From Gemmatimonadota bacterium (GTDB lineage: Bacteria; Latescibacterota; UBA2968; UBA8231), in the NCBI GenBank assembly GCA_009840005.1, contig VXOR01000041.1, forward strand, positions 1-64,000: a stretch of DNA of 64,000 nt, read 5' to 3'. How positions within the stretch are numbered: position 1 is the stretch's first letter; each line of letters begins with the position of its first letter. This document shows, piece after piece, positions 8,547 to 17,275 of the stretch. Made by a program: the position numbers and the translations under genes. The notes beneath the pieces were generated by a model that had not been told where the DNA came from, searched no databases, and worked only from the letters and a program-made list of their open reading frames with translations.

Positions 8547-9233
8547 ATGTCAAACGATTTTGATTTTGGCGGAGCCGTCCCGCCATGGGGCCGTAGCGCG
8601 GCCGAATACGAGGCGTTCTTCGCGTTATCTGACGTCGCGCCATCTGCGCGCATATTGGACTGCGGAGGTGGACCGTCGTCGTTCGCTGCGGAGTGGAGTA
8701 GCAATGGACGATATGTCGTCGCCGCTGACCCCATGTATAGGTTCTCTGCCAGAAATTTTCTAGCCGACTTCGATCTCACAGCGGCACAGATGCTCGTAGG
8801 AATGCAGAAGGCGCGGGAGAGGTTCAAGTGGGATTACTACGGCAGCCCGGAAGATGTCGTCCAACGCCGGCGCGACGTCCTCACTACCTTCATTGCCGAT
8901 TTTCAGACAGCGACTCGGAGTGGTCGCTACGTATCTGCCTACCTACCGGAATTGCCTTTCCTGTCGTCATCCTTCGATCTCGTACTGTGTTCCCATCTAC
9001 TATTTCTCTACTCTGCCGAATTCGACGCAGAAACCCACCTCTCCTTCCTGCGGGAATTGCTTCGCGTAGGTCGAGAAGTTCGCGTATTTCCATTGCTTGA
9101 CATGGATGGTAACCCTTCCGCGCATTTGGATAACATCATTCAGGCACTACGAGCGTCAACACACGTTGAGCTTGTTCCACTGTCCTTCGAATTTCGGTCT
9201 GGCGATTCGAAAATGCTGCGTTTGACGCATTAG
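8547..9233 (+). CDS. Putative SAM-dependent methyltransferase
   Basis: 228 residues. A glycine-rich SAM-binding motif occurs at about residues 36-50 (RILDCGGGPSSFAAE), with an acidic end of strand 2 (VVAADPMYRF) and a motif-IV-like FDLVLCSHLLFLYS. The glycine motif differs from the common ExGxGxG form, as in a small family of uncharacterised methyltransferases. Substrate unknown. The gene ends 12 bp before the convergent heparinase-like gene. Confidence 0.7.
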   Translation: MSNDFDFGGAVPPWGRSAAEYEAFFALSDVAPSARILDCGGGPSSFAAEWSSNGRYVVAADPMYRFSARNFLADFDLTAAQMLVGMQKARERFKWDYYGSPEDVVQRRRDVLTTFIADFQTATRSGRYVSAYLPELPFLSSSFDLVLCSHLLFLYSAEFDAETHLSFLRELLRVGREVRVFPLLDMDGNPSAHLDNIIQALRASTHVELVPLSFEFRSGDSKMLRLTH

Positions 9234-9244
9234 CGGAACAACAG

Positions 9245-11740
9245 TTACGTGGGACGCAGAATGGCACCGCCCCGTCGGACCACGTCGAAGGAAAGCTCCC
9301 GATCGCCAGCGCGCAGCCAGAACCAGTCGCCCTCCTGCGCGACCCGAGCCTTCGTCGAGCGGCTGCAAAAGGCGAGGACGAGAACGTCGTCATCCGTGCC
9401 TGCCACCAGCCGCGTTGACGCCTCAGCGGCACCCGGGAGAAAACTGACGAGGCTACCGGCAGCCAGCCCAGAGGGCGCAAAGGGCACCTCCTCGGTCCGC
9501 AGTCGAAGATCCTTTCCAAACGCCGTCATCACCTCTACCACGCGCGGCCCAGCACCAAGACGGGCACGACTCCTGCTCAGACCGCGCAGGTCCACCGGAT
9601 TCAGCTTATAAGCCAACTCACCACCGCCCATCTCCGGTCCCAGGCCCTTAGCAGGATCCATAGTCAGCCGCCGACGGCCCGGACAGCGCAGGTCAATGAG
9701 AGCTATATCGCAGTCCGCAGAAACGCCGGGCGTCTGCACGGCACCGCCGAAGGCGAGAGTGGAGTGAGGCCACACGTAAAAGGTGCGCGGTTCCTGCCGC
9801 GAGGCGAGTCCCTGAGAATCGCGGCCCACCTCGCCAAAAGTGGCCGGATCGTCGATACGCTTCGCCTCGCCATCGACATCAATCTCCATCCACGGCCTAC
9901 CCACACGCCGGTTGAAGCCACGCCACCCGATCTCAACTTTGTGCCAAACTCCAGCGTCCACTCTACTCGGCGCACACACGGTAACTTCGTGGCCGTTCTG
10001 ACTCTGCACGCTGAAGCGCATCCTACCGTCCGCTTCGACGACGAGAGCAAAAGTGTTGACCCCCGTCCCACCGATCCCACCGACGCCATTCCCCGTGTTG
10101 AACAACACCCGAGGACCGTCCACGTGCTTTCGCAATCGAAAGCGCAGACGCAGACGTCCTCCATTTGGACAAAACCAAGGCCGGGCCTCGTACTGCAAGG
10201 CGTCGCCCCCGCTCAGCTGGACGATATCATCGACGAATCGGAGTCCGCGCGGTCGGCGACGCAGCGCCACGAGAACAACCGGATGCTCCCCGGTCAACAG
10301 CCAATATTCCTGCTCGGTGCGCCGGGCGGAGACGCGCAGCCGCTGCCAGTGCCGCGTGCTCTCCAGACCGCCCGGCACGGCGACGATCTCGTTCTGGCCG
10401 CCTACGCAGGGCAGACTGCCGCAACTCACCGGCTGGGCCTCGGCCGCACTGATCGCGCGCAGCACGGGATTGCCCACCCACTGCACGTGCAAGTTCATAA
10501 ATCCGTGGGCCACACCGCCGTCGTACCCGTTGACGCAGAGGACCGCCGCGTCGGATCCGTGACCACTGTGCATCACGGCAGAACGGCCGCCGCGCGCCGC
10601 AAAACGACGTGCCAGCGGAGCCGACCGGCGTTGCTCAGCCGCCCGGAAGTCGGGATCGTAAAAGCAGTAGGCGTAGGGCCCGTAGGAGATCATGCACTCC
10701 GCGGTCGAGCCTTTGACGCCGCCACCGAAGCGGTAGATCCGGCCTAGGCGCGGGTCGGCGAGAGCGGCGTCGCGCAGCATCTCGTCGCCAGCCTCTTGGG
10801 CCAGCCGCAGGAGAGCAGGAGAGCAAGCATTGAGCTGAGTGCCGAGCACATTGGCGTTGGCGGGATAGTAGAGCTGGTCGGGAATCTTGCGCGGCGCTGC
10901 CCAATGGGCGCGGAACCAAGTCAGCGGCCGCCGCAGCCGGGCCGGAACCTCGCGGCCGAGATCAATGCCAGTGACATTGTGCAGCGCGTCGGCAAACTGC
11001 AGGAGCCAGAGGTTCTCCCAGGGCCAGAAGGAAGGCCCATCCACCGGCTCGCCAGCGGGACCGCAGCCGTGAGGCAGGATGGCGGCGCGGAAGCGATCAA
11101 TGACCGCCTGCACCCATATCTCCGCCTTGGGGTGTTCACCCAACAGGTGCAGAGCAGCCACGCCAAAGTGCCCGTTGTCCACAACGGTGTGGTGCCCACC
11201 TTCCTCCGAGTAGCGTTGCTCCTCCACATCCGGCCACCAACGCTCCAACTGCCGCACGAGACAGGCGCGGACCTGACGCTTCTCGTTGGCCGACAACTCT
11301 CCGTCCAGCAGGTCAAGGGCCAAGGCAAAAGCCTGCATGTAGCGATTGGCCGTGTAGAAGTGCTCCTCCACCCGGTCGTCGTGATCCCAACCAGCCGCCG
11401 CCCGCAGCCAAGCGCGGGTCCGGTCGAGCCAGCGCCGGTCGCCGGTCAACCGCCAAGCAAAGGCGTAGTTCTCGATCAAGGCCGTGGCCTGCATGGCAGT
11501 GTAGAAGGTCAGATAAAGCTGGTGGTACGGGTGAGGACTATCCGGTCGCCGTGGAATCCGCGCCCACGGCCGCTGTCCAGCATACAACTCACAGTCGTCT
11601 AGGAGGTTGGTGAGGATGCGCCGACGCACGGGATCGGTCGGCGGCTCAAAGCAGAAGTTGGGATCGTCGAGGGGCCGCAGCAGCCGGGGGCGCTCGTGGC
11701 GGATGACCGGGAGTAGGTCCTGTTTCAGAGAGTTGGGCAT
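9245..11740 (-). CDS. Heparinase II/III-like protein with a laminin-G-like C-terminal part
   Basis: 831 residues. The N-terminal half is an alpha/alpha-toroid-like region with paired aromatic and Trp-rich helices (WLDRTRAWLRAAAGWD, HYTANRYMQAFALAL-type) and HHTVVDNGHFGVAALHLLGE, followed by a GGGVKGSTAE... region and the SGHGSDAAVLCVNGYDG block expected in heparinase/alginate-lyase-like enzymes. Residues about 515-660 look like a concanavalin-type jelly roll (GRLRLRFRLRKHVDGPRVLF, GVWHKVEIGW). No clear signal peptide. Probable role: elimination of glycosidic bonds in uronic-acid polysaccharides. Remnants of a second copy of its 5' end lie at 13022-13129. Confidence 0.65.
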   Translation of the reverse strand: MPNSLKQDLLPVIRHERPRLLRPLDDPNFCFEPPTDPVRRRILTNLLDDCELYAGQRPWARIPRRPDSPHPYHQLYLTFYTAMQATALIENYAFAWRLTGDRRWLDRTRAWLRAAAGWDHDDRVEEHFYTANRYMQAFALALDLLDGELSANEKRQVRACLVRQLERWWPDVEEQRYSEEGGHHTVVDNGHFGVAALHLLGEHPKAEIWVQAVIDRFRAAILPHGCGPAGEPVDGPSFWPWENLWLLQFADALHNVTGIDLGREVPARLRRPLTWFRAHWAAPRKIPDQLYYPANANVLGTQLNACSPALLRLAQEAGDEMLRDAALADPRLGRIYRFGGGVKGSTAECMISYGPYAYCFYDPDFRAAEQRRSAPLARRFAARGGRSAVMHSGHGSDAAVLCVNGYDGGVAHGFMNLHVQWVGNPVLRAISAAEAQPVSCGSLPCVGGQNEIVAVPGGLESTRHWQRLRVSARRTEQEYWLLTGEHPVVLVALRRRPRGLRFVDDIVQLSGGDALQYEARPWFCPNGGRLRLRFRLRKHVDGPRVLFNTGNGVGGIGGTGVNTFALVVEADGRMRFSVQSQNGHEVTVCAPSRVDAGVWHKVEIGWRGFNRRVGRPWMEIDVDGEAKRIDDPATFGEVGRDSQGLASRQEPRTFYVWPHSTLAFGGAVQTPGVSADCDIALIDLRCPGRRRLTMDPAKGLGPEMGGGELAYKLNPVDLRGLSRSRARLGAGPRVVEVMTAFGKDLRLRTEEVPFAPSGLAAGSLVSFLPGAAEASTRLVAGTDDDVLVLAFCSRSTKARVAQEGDWFWLRAGDRELSFDVVRRGGAILRPT

Positions 11741-11944
11741 CAGGGGCGGATGGTATCCTCGAAAATCAACGAATCAGCGCAACGCGCTTTACACGCTAAA
11801 TAATCGTCGCCCGTCAAGCAACGGCGGGGAGAGTGCTTGACGGGGTTCGGCGGTTCGTACATTTCATGTAGGGCCTTGCCGTCGGCTCTGCCGCAGAACA
11901 GGCGGGTGTTAACGTAGCAGAAGCCAGAGTCCAGGAAGATCGCA

Positions 11945-12724
11945 ATGTCTAACAGGAGAAGATGGACACGACAAGAGTTGCTTATCGCGTTTGGACTGTA
12001 TTGTCGCATGCCATTCGGAAAATTACATAAACAAAATCCAGAAATCATTAAAATTGCCGGACTCATCGGTAGGACGCCGTCCGCATTGGCAATGAAACTA
12101 ACGAACATTGCGAGCCTTGATCCAGAGATAACCGCGACTGGTCGCAAAGGGCTGACGGGAGCATCTGCTGCGGATAGGGCAATGTGGCAAGAAATGAAAA
12201 GTGGATGGGAAAACTTTGCACTAGACTCAGCAGGTGCTATTCATTCTATTATGCAAGGAAGTGAGGCAGACGATTCGGAAGACGAAAGCTCACCTGAATA
12301 TCAAGATTACAGTAGTACGGATAGGATCGTTCAAACCAAAACGCGGATTGGTCAGAATTTTTTCAGGAAGGCGGTGCTGAGCGCCTATAACTATAGGTGC
12401 TGTATCACTGGTCTTTCCATTCCGAAACTTTTAGTAGCCAGTCATATTGTGCCGTGGCATATTGATTCGGCGAACAGGCTCAACCCAAGAAACGGGCTCG
12501 CCTTGTCAGTACTCCACGATAAGGCGTTTGATCTTGGAATGATCACGATAAATGAGGATATGACTGTTCGGGTGTCAAAGAAGGAATTTAGAGTGAGTAA
12601 TGATTTTGTTGCTACTACTTTGAAAAGCTATGATGGAAAGTCGATAGAGTTACCTGATAAATTCCGGCCAGATGAGGGTCTTCTCGATTATCATCGTCAA
12701 AATATATTCGCAGAAAATGGCTGA
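11945..12724 (+). CDS. HNH endonuclease
   Basis: 259 residues. The C-terminal half is an HNH nuclease: CCITGLSIPKLLVASHIVPW supplies the His of the first strand, and the second part reads NPRNGLALSVLHDKAFDLG with the Asn and His. The N-terminal half (IGRTPSALAMKLTNIASLDP) looks like a helical DNA-reading module seen in stand-alone restriction-type HNH proteins. The gene is distinctly AT-rich (21 G+C in the 60 bases 12001-12060) compared with its neighbours, so it was probably acquired by transfer. It abuts a remnant of an EcoRII-type nuclease. Confidence 0.85.
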   Translation: MSNRRRWTRQELLIAFGLYCRMPFGKLHKQNPEIIKIAGLIGRTPSALAMKLTNIASLDPEITATGRKGLTGASAADRAMWQEMKSGWENFALDSAGAIHSIMQGSEADDSEDESSPEYQDYSSTDRIVQTKTRIGQNFFRKAVLSAYNYRCCITGLSIPKLLVASHIVPWHIDSANRLNPRNGLALSVLHDKAFDLGMITINEDMTVRVSKKEFRVSNDFVATTLKSYDGKSIELPDKFRPDEGLLDYHRQNIFAENG

Positions 12725-13020
12725 TACGCTACGAGAAGTCAGACAGGGCTTTCCCTGAATCACGGCTGCGAATGCTTGCGGTCAAAACCACTTGCAAAGA
12801 CCGTTGGCGTCAGATTCTCAACGAAGCGGATCGCATAAAGCGCAAGCACCTTTTGACTCTACAAGAGGGAGTTTCGGAAGAACAGTTTCGAGAGATGAAA
12901 GACGCTGGGGTGCAGCTCGTCATTCCGACTCCTCTGATCGCTAAATTTCCGACGTCAGTCCGGCCGCATCTTGAAACGTTAGACCGCTTTATCGCCGAAG
13001 TGCAGGGTCTCAACCTAGGC
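12712..13020 (+). pseudogene. C-terminal fragment of an EcoRII-type restriction endonuclease
   Basis: The frame that runs through 12721-13020 encodes FPESRLRMLAVKTTCKDRWR, then QILNEADRI and KHLLTLQEGVSE, DAGVQLVIPTPL, which matches the last hundred residues of EcoRII-C type II endonucleases, including the lysines near the active site. The upstream half with the PD dipeptide and the N-terminal effector domain is absent; the fragment begins where the HNH gene ends. No cognate cytosine methyltransferase is seen next to it. The frame stays open to 13098 but the last part overlaps the heparinase remnant on the other strand. Confidence 0.65.
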
Positions 13021-13021
13021 A

Positions 13022-13129
13022 CTAGTAGCGCAGAGTGCGGTCCGCCGGGGGCTGGGAGCGGAAGTAGGGATCGTCGAGGGGCCACTCGTGGCGGATGACC
13101 CGGATCGGGGCCTGCTTCGGTGAGTTGGA
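13022..13129 (-). pseudogene. 5'-end remnant of a second heparinase-like gene
   Basis: Read on the minus strand, this stretch gives SSNSPKQAPIRVIRHEW then PLDDPYFRSQPPADR, which lines up with the first forty residues of the intact gene at 9245-11740 (PNSLKQDLLPVIRHERP... PLDDPNFCFEPPTDP). The start codon position has been lost (TCG-TCC where the intact gene has ATG-CCC) and the frame stops at 13022-13024. It is a leftover of a paralogue or duplication cut by the HNH/EcoRII segment. Confidence 0.7.
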
Positions 13130-13143
13130 CGATCACGCGGTTA

Positions 13144-14235
13144 TCAGAAGTGGTCGGGTTCCCAGAAGATGACCTCGCGGCGCGGAAACCACTCTTCAAG
13201 TTGGCGAGCTTCCCCAGCCTCCAGCGAGATCCCACGGGCGCGGAGGATAGGTTCTATATCTCGGCCAGAGGACTCGCCAAATAGGAGCCGGCACATCACA
13301 TCGTCTGGCAACTCGCGGACCGATTCCGCCGCTTCGGGTACAGCCTTGGCTATCAGCGCGCCGAGGTCGAAGGGCAGGGCCATCATCGAACTGTCGCCCG
13401 TGAGCCCCAGATCGGCGTCAGCGGTAGCGACTAGGGCATCGACAAAGGGATGGCTGTGGGGGATCTCGCCGTGGATCTGCGTCACTTCAGCCGCCGCGCA
13501 CTCATCGAGCAGGTACTGCACAAGGGCTTCAAGGTCCGGTCCTCTCTCGTAAGCAACTTCATACACCTCAACGCCGTCGTCGTCTCTCTCCCAGTTGATG
13601 TACCCGCTGAGTCCCTCCGGGCCACGGACGACGGCAGTGGGCAGCACGCCTCGCACGCGGGAAGGGGCGTAGTCCCAGTACGGACGCGGACGCAACAGGC
13701 TGCCGCTGCGACCAGCGTTGTATCGCTGGTAGAGCGCTACCGTCTCCTCCAAGTCTCGGCCCTCGTCAAACGGCAGCACCTCAAGTGCAGACCGCCCCGG
13801 CTGCGGAGGACGACTCAGCCTAGCGTGAAATCCCATGAGCGGCACACAGCACCAGCCGAGACGCCGGTAAAAGCCCGCCGCGATCATCGTGAACAGCAGA
13901 CCTAGGTCGTAGCCGTCGTCGCGCATGTACTCGGCCGCATGCTCCATGAGCCGCGTCGCTATGCCGCGTTGCCGGTAGTCGGGATGCGTGGTGACACCGC
14001 CAATGCCACCCATGCGGACGGGCGTGGCACCGAGGTGGACCCAGCGGTCCCAGATGCGCAGCGTCGATACAATGCGGCCTTCGACGACGACGACCGGCGT
14101 CTGCGACGGACACCAAGTCGGATCGCCTTCCATATAGCCTCGGTAGCGCTCGTGGCCCTCGGGGTTGTGTACGGCGCAGAGCAGGTCGATGAGTTCGTCG
14201 AGTTCCGACTCGCGGATGGGGCGAATGGTATCCAT
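13144..14235 (-). CDS. Eis-like GNAT acetyltransferase
   Basis: 363 residues. The N-terminal GNAT domain carries the acetyl-CoA-binding motif at about residues 80-100 (MGGIGGVTTHPDYRQRGIAT, the RQRGIA pyrophosphate loop). The second half resembles the extra GNAT-like and SCP2-like parts of Eis/GNAT proteins (DLEETVALYQRYN; EVYEVAYERGPDLEALVQYL). Such enzymes acetylate amino groups of peptides or aminoglycosides; no specific substrate can be named. Located 23 bp before the end of the ceramidase-like gene on the same strand, so the two are probably co-transcribed. Confidence 0.82.
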   Translation of the reverse strand: MDTIRPIRESELDELIDLLCAVHNPEGHERYRGYMEGDPTWCPSQTPVVVVEGRIVSTLRIWDRWVHLGATPVRMGGIGGVTTHPDYRQRGIATRLMEHAAEYMRDDGYDLGLLFTMIAAGFYRRLGWCCVPLMGFHARLSRPPQPGRSALEVLPFDEGRDLEETVALYQRYNAGRSGSLLRPRPYWDYAPSRVRGVLPTAVVRGPEGLSGYINWERDDDGVEVYEVAYERGPDLEALVQYLLDECAAAEVTQIHGEIPHSHPFVDALVATADADLGLTGDSSMMALPFDLGALIAKAVPEAAESVRELPDDVMCRLLFGESSGRDIEPILRARGISLEAGEARQLEEWFPRREVIFWEPDHF

Positions 14236-14258
14236 AGTATCCCTGACAAATTAACTAA

Positions 14259-15032
14259 TCAGTTCAGCCGCCGCAGCCGGATCATCCGCAGCACCCAATA
14301 GGCTCCCAAGGCAGCGAACAAATGCTTGCATGTATGACCGCTGACCAGACCTCCGGCCGCGTACAGGGCTTGGTCAAACACCTCGGCTGCTTTCGCGAGC
14401 AGATAAAACAGGGCGGCAATGTAGAGGTCGGACCCGCGCGTGTACGGCGACGGCAGCAGACGAACCATGAGAGGCACGAACAGAATCGGGTAGGCTTGGG
14501 CGACGATGTAATAACGGAGGTCTCCGGCCCCGGCCTGCTCGGTATAGTGCCAATACAACACGCTGAAAACGCCGAAGGCAATCAGCGGCAGCAAGGTGAT
14601 GATGCCAGCGCGCCGGTCCAAGCGCTCGGTGATCGCCGTGGCGAGAAACGCCATAAAGGCGACGCTCATCGGCAGGCGGTCCCACAAGAGCGTTCCGTTG
14701 CTGGGGGCCAGGTGGTAGTAGGTGGAGCCAAGGCCAACCAGCGCCACCGCGAGGAAGAGAATCTGATACGCCAGCGAATCAGCCGGGCGCACGAACGCCT
14801 GCTGCGCGGGATCCGTGGCGAGGCGGAACACGACGCTGAATCCCCACAGACCCACCAACAGAAAGGGCAGGTTGGAGATCACGTTCAGGAAATGGGGGAT
14901 GCCCAACAGGGTGCGCTGATCGGCGAACTGGTGATAGGCGGGGTTTTGCGGAATGGGTGCCTGCAGGAAAATGACCGCCCAAAAGGTGATCGTCAGATAG
15001 GCGAGAATCCGGAGGCGGTAATTGCGTTTCAT
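14259..15032 (-). CDS. Ceramidase/CREST-family membrane protein
   Basis: 257 residues with about seven hydrophobic segments. Motifs of the alkaline-ceramidase/CREST hydrolase superfamily are visible: HFLNVISNLPF near residue 47, GLGSTYYHLAPSN with LLWDRLPMS near residue 102 (Ser, His and Asp), and SGHTCKHLFAALGAY near the C-terminus with the paired His. These residues bind zinc in the membrane active site. Likely activity: hydrolysis of an amide-linked lipid in the inner membrane (family inference). Confidence 0.75.
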   Translation of the reverse strand: MKRNYRLRILAYLTITFWAVIFLQAPIPQNPAYHQFADQRTLLGIPHFLNVISNLPFLLVGLWGFSVVFRLATDPAQQAFVRPADSLAYQILFLAVALVGLGSTYYHLAPSNGTLLWDRLPMSVAFMAFLATAITERLDRRAGIITLLPLIAFGVFSVLYWHYTEQAGAGDLRYYIVAQAYPILFVPLMVRLLPSPYTRGSDLYIAALFYLLAKAAEVFDQALYAAGGLVSGHTCKHLFAALGAYWVLRMIRLRRLN

Positions 15033-15074
15033 TTATATATCGCCTTGACGTTGGTTCGAAGTCCTATTTTGCAC

Positions 15075-15416
15075 TTATGCTTCCAGATGAGAAAGTTCCG
15101 TCAATGCCATTGGTACCGTCGAAGTCATGAAAGACTCATCCGTCTCCGTAAAAAGCGGATCCAACTCCTGTCGTCGATACTCTTGAGCCGCAATCGAGTC
15201 AGCATCCTCGGCGACCAAGCTCTGCACTTCCCTGTAGTGGTCAAAGCTCCGGTAAACCCATACAGCCATGATCTGGAGTCCATCGTCTGTTTGAAAACGA
15301 CCGACGAGACGGGCTCCGTACCTCTTCTGAACGGGAAACAGTCTCGTCAGAAAAAAGTCGTTGAACGCTTCCGTCTTGCTAGGGACGACCTGATATCTTC
15401 GAATCCTAAACATCAT
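15075..15416 (-). CDS. NIPSNAP-family protein
   Basis: 113 residues with the dimeric alpha+beta-barrel NIPSNAP pattern: an N-terminal strand (MMFRIRRYQVVPSKTEAFND), a central LVGRFQTDDGLQIMAVWVYR, and a helix after SFDHYREVQ. Function of the family is unclear; bacterial members often lie beside oxidoreductases or degradation genes. Reads toward the ceramidase gene 42 bp away, probably in the same transcript. Confidence 0.7.
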   Translation of the reverse strand: MMFRIRRYQVVPSKTEAFNDFFLTRLFPVQKRYGARLVGRFQTDDGLQIMAVWVYRSFDHYREVQSLVAEDADSIAAQEYRRQELDPLFTETDESFMTSTVPMALTELSHLEA

Positions 15417-15619
15417 CTCGACAAAATCTACTCCTCTTAATTGCTATTGCTGATACTGAGTGGCGATTCATGCGATTTCAGTTGGTGGGACGATTGGTGT
15501 CCATTGGCCTATCTTGTCTCAAATTCTCTGCTAAACTACCTTAAATCGCCGGAAACGCCAGACCATGCGGCGCTTTCTCGCCAGCGAGCCCCTCGACAAA
15601 GACAAGGTATACTGAGAGG

Positions 15620-17275
15620 ATGCGCATTCAACTCGATATTTCGATACCCATGCGCGACGGGGTGCGGCTCTACGGTGCCCTGTACCGGCCGGACGCAGGG
15701 GAGCGCTTTCCCGTGCTGCTGATCCGCTCGCCCTACAGCACCCAGCATCCCCGCTACGTGGAGTGGGCTCGGCGCTTTGCGGCGGAAGGGTACGCCGTGC
15801 TCATGCAGGACAGCCGGGGCCGGTACGAGTCGGAGGACGAATGGCGTCCCTATGTCGACGAGCGAGACGATGGGTACGATACGCAGCAGTGGATCGGCCA
15901 GCAGCCCTGGTGCGACGGCACCATCGGCACCTTTGGGGTGTCCTATCCGGGCTTCACCCAGATCCTGCCGGCGCCGCTGCGCAGCCCTTTTGTCAAAGCC
16001 CTCGTGCCCATCGCCAACCAAGAGGACAACTATGGCCACATGCGCTACAACGGCGTTTTGCAGCTACAGAACGCCATGAATTTCATCTGGCTGGGCCAGC
16101 GCACCAACCAGAACGCCCCTAGGGATCTGATCGACTGGGATCAGGTTTACCGCCGCCTGCCGCTGTTGACGGCGCTCGATGACATAGGCGAACGGCCCTT
16201 CTACCGGGAGATCATTCGCCACCCCTGCTTCGACGAGTTCTGGGCTTCGTACAGCATGAAGGGCCAGTACAGCGAGGTGGAAACGCCGGCCTATTTCATC
16301 ACGGGCTGGTACGACAATTTGCTGCACGAAGGTTTCAAGTGCTTCACGGGCTGGCGGCAACAGGCCAGGGGGCGGGAAGCCCGCGAGCAATCGCGCCTCA
16401 TGGTGGGGCCGTGGACCCATACGATGATCGGCAGCGACGATCCCTTTGGCGATGTGGACTTTGGACCTGCGGCCCGGGTGGATATGCCGCAGGCGCATTT
16501 GCGCTGGTACGATCAGCGGCTCAGGGGCCTAGACAGCGGCATCGACCGGGAAGCGCCGGTGCAGTTGTTCGTCATGGGGGAAAATGTTTGGCGGGGCGAA
16601 GAGACGTGGCCCCTAGAGCGGACCCAGTACACCCGCTTCTTTTTGCACAGCAGAGGACAGGCCAACTCAATGCACGGCGATGGACGGCTGAGCCGCCAGG
16701 AGCCTGGAGATGAGCCGTGCGACAGCTATGCCTACGATCCAGACGACCCAGTGCCCACCCTCGGGGGACAGAGCATGTTCCTCGACAACACCGGACCCAA
16801 GGATCGCCGGCCGGTGGAGCAGCGCGACGACGTGCTGGTTTACACTACCGAACCGCTGGCCGCGGACGTAGAAGTTACCGGGCCGGTGGAACTGGTGCTG
16901 CACGCAGCCTCCAGCGCGGTGGAAACCGATTTTACCGCCACTCTAGTCGACGTGCACCCCGGGGGCAAGGCCATCCACTTGTGTGAGGGCATTGTGCGGA
17001 CCTGCTTCCGCGAATCCTACCGCGACCCCAGTCCCATCGAACCAGATCAGGTGTACGTCTATCGGATCGAGCTGTGGGAGACCAGCAATCTCTTCCGGGC
17101 TGGGCACTGCATCCGGCTGGAGGTCTCCAGCAGCAATTTCCCGCGCTTTGACCGCAACCTCAACACCGGCCACCCGCACGGTTTGGACGACGAGATGCAA
17201 GTGGCCCAGCAGCGGATCTACCACGACCGAGCCCACCCCTCCCACCTGATTCTGCCGGTGATACCGCGCCCATGA
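15620..17275 (+). CDS. CocE/NonD family alpha/beta hydrolase
   Basis: 551 residues. N-terminal alpha/beta-hydrolase domain with the nucleophile S108 in GTFGVSYPGFTQ, and the DSRGRYESEDE block typical of X-Pro dipeptidyl-peptidase/CocE enzymes; C-terminal jelly-roll domain starting about residue 400 (VTGPVELVLHAASSAVETDF). Members cleave esters or amides such as cocaine, X-Pro dipeptides or glutaryl-7-ACA. No signal peptide. Its stop overlaps the hydantoinase A start (ATGA at 17272), placing it first in a four-gene operon for amide and D-amino-acid breakdown. Confidence 0.87.
   Translation: MRIQLDISIPMRDGVRLYGALYRPDAGERFPVLLIRSPYSTQHPRYVEWARRFAAEGYAVLMQDSRGRYESEDEWRPYVDERDDGYDTQQWIGQQPWCDGTIGTFGVSYPGFTQILPAPLRSPFVKALVPIANQEDNYGHMRYNGVLQLQNAMNFIWLGQRTNQNAPRDLIDWDQVYRRLPLLTALDDIGERPFYREIIRHPCFDEFWASYSMKGQYSEVETPAYFITGWYDNLLHEGFKCFTGWRQQARGREAREQSRLMVGPWTHTMIGSDDPFGDVDFGPAARVDMPQAHLRWYDQRLRGLDSGIDREAPVQLFVMGENVWRGEETWPLERTQYTRFFLHSRGQANSMHGDGRLSRQEPGDEPCDSYAYDPDDPVPTLGGQSMFLDNTGPKDRRPVEQRDDVLVYTTEPLAADVEVTGPVELVLHAASSAVETDFTATLVDVHPGGKAIHLCEGIVRTCFRESYRDPSPIEPDQVYVYRIELWETSNLFRAGHCIRLEVSSSNFPRFDRNLNTGHPHGLDDEMQVAQQRIYHDRAHPSHLILPVIPRP

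Noticed and set aside
9764..10747. Long plus-strand ORF (327 codons)
   Set aside because: Lies fully inside the heparinase-like gene on the other strand, with no domain-like pattern; antisense shadow from high GC.
14322..15440. Plus-strand ORF of 372 codons
   Set aside because: Antisense to the ceramidase-like and NIPSNAP genes, Gln/Arg-rich without fold signatures.
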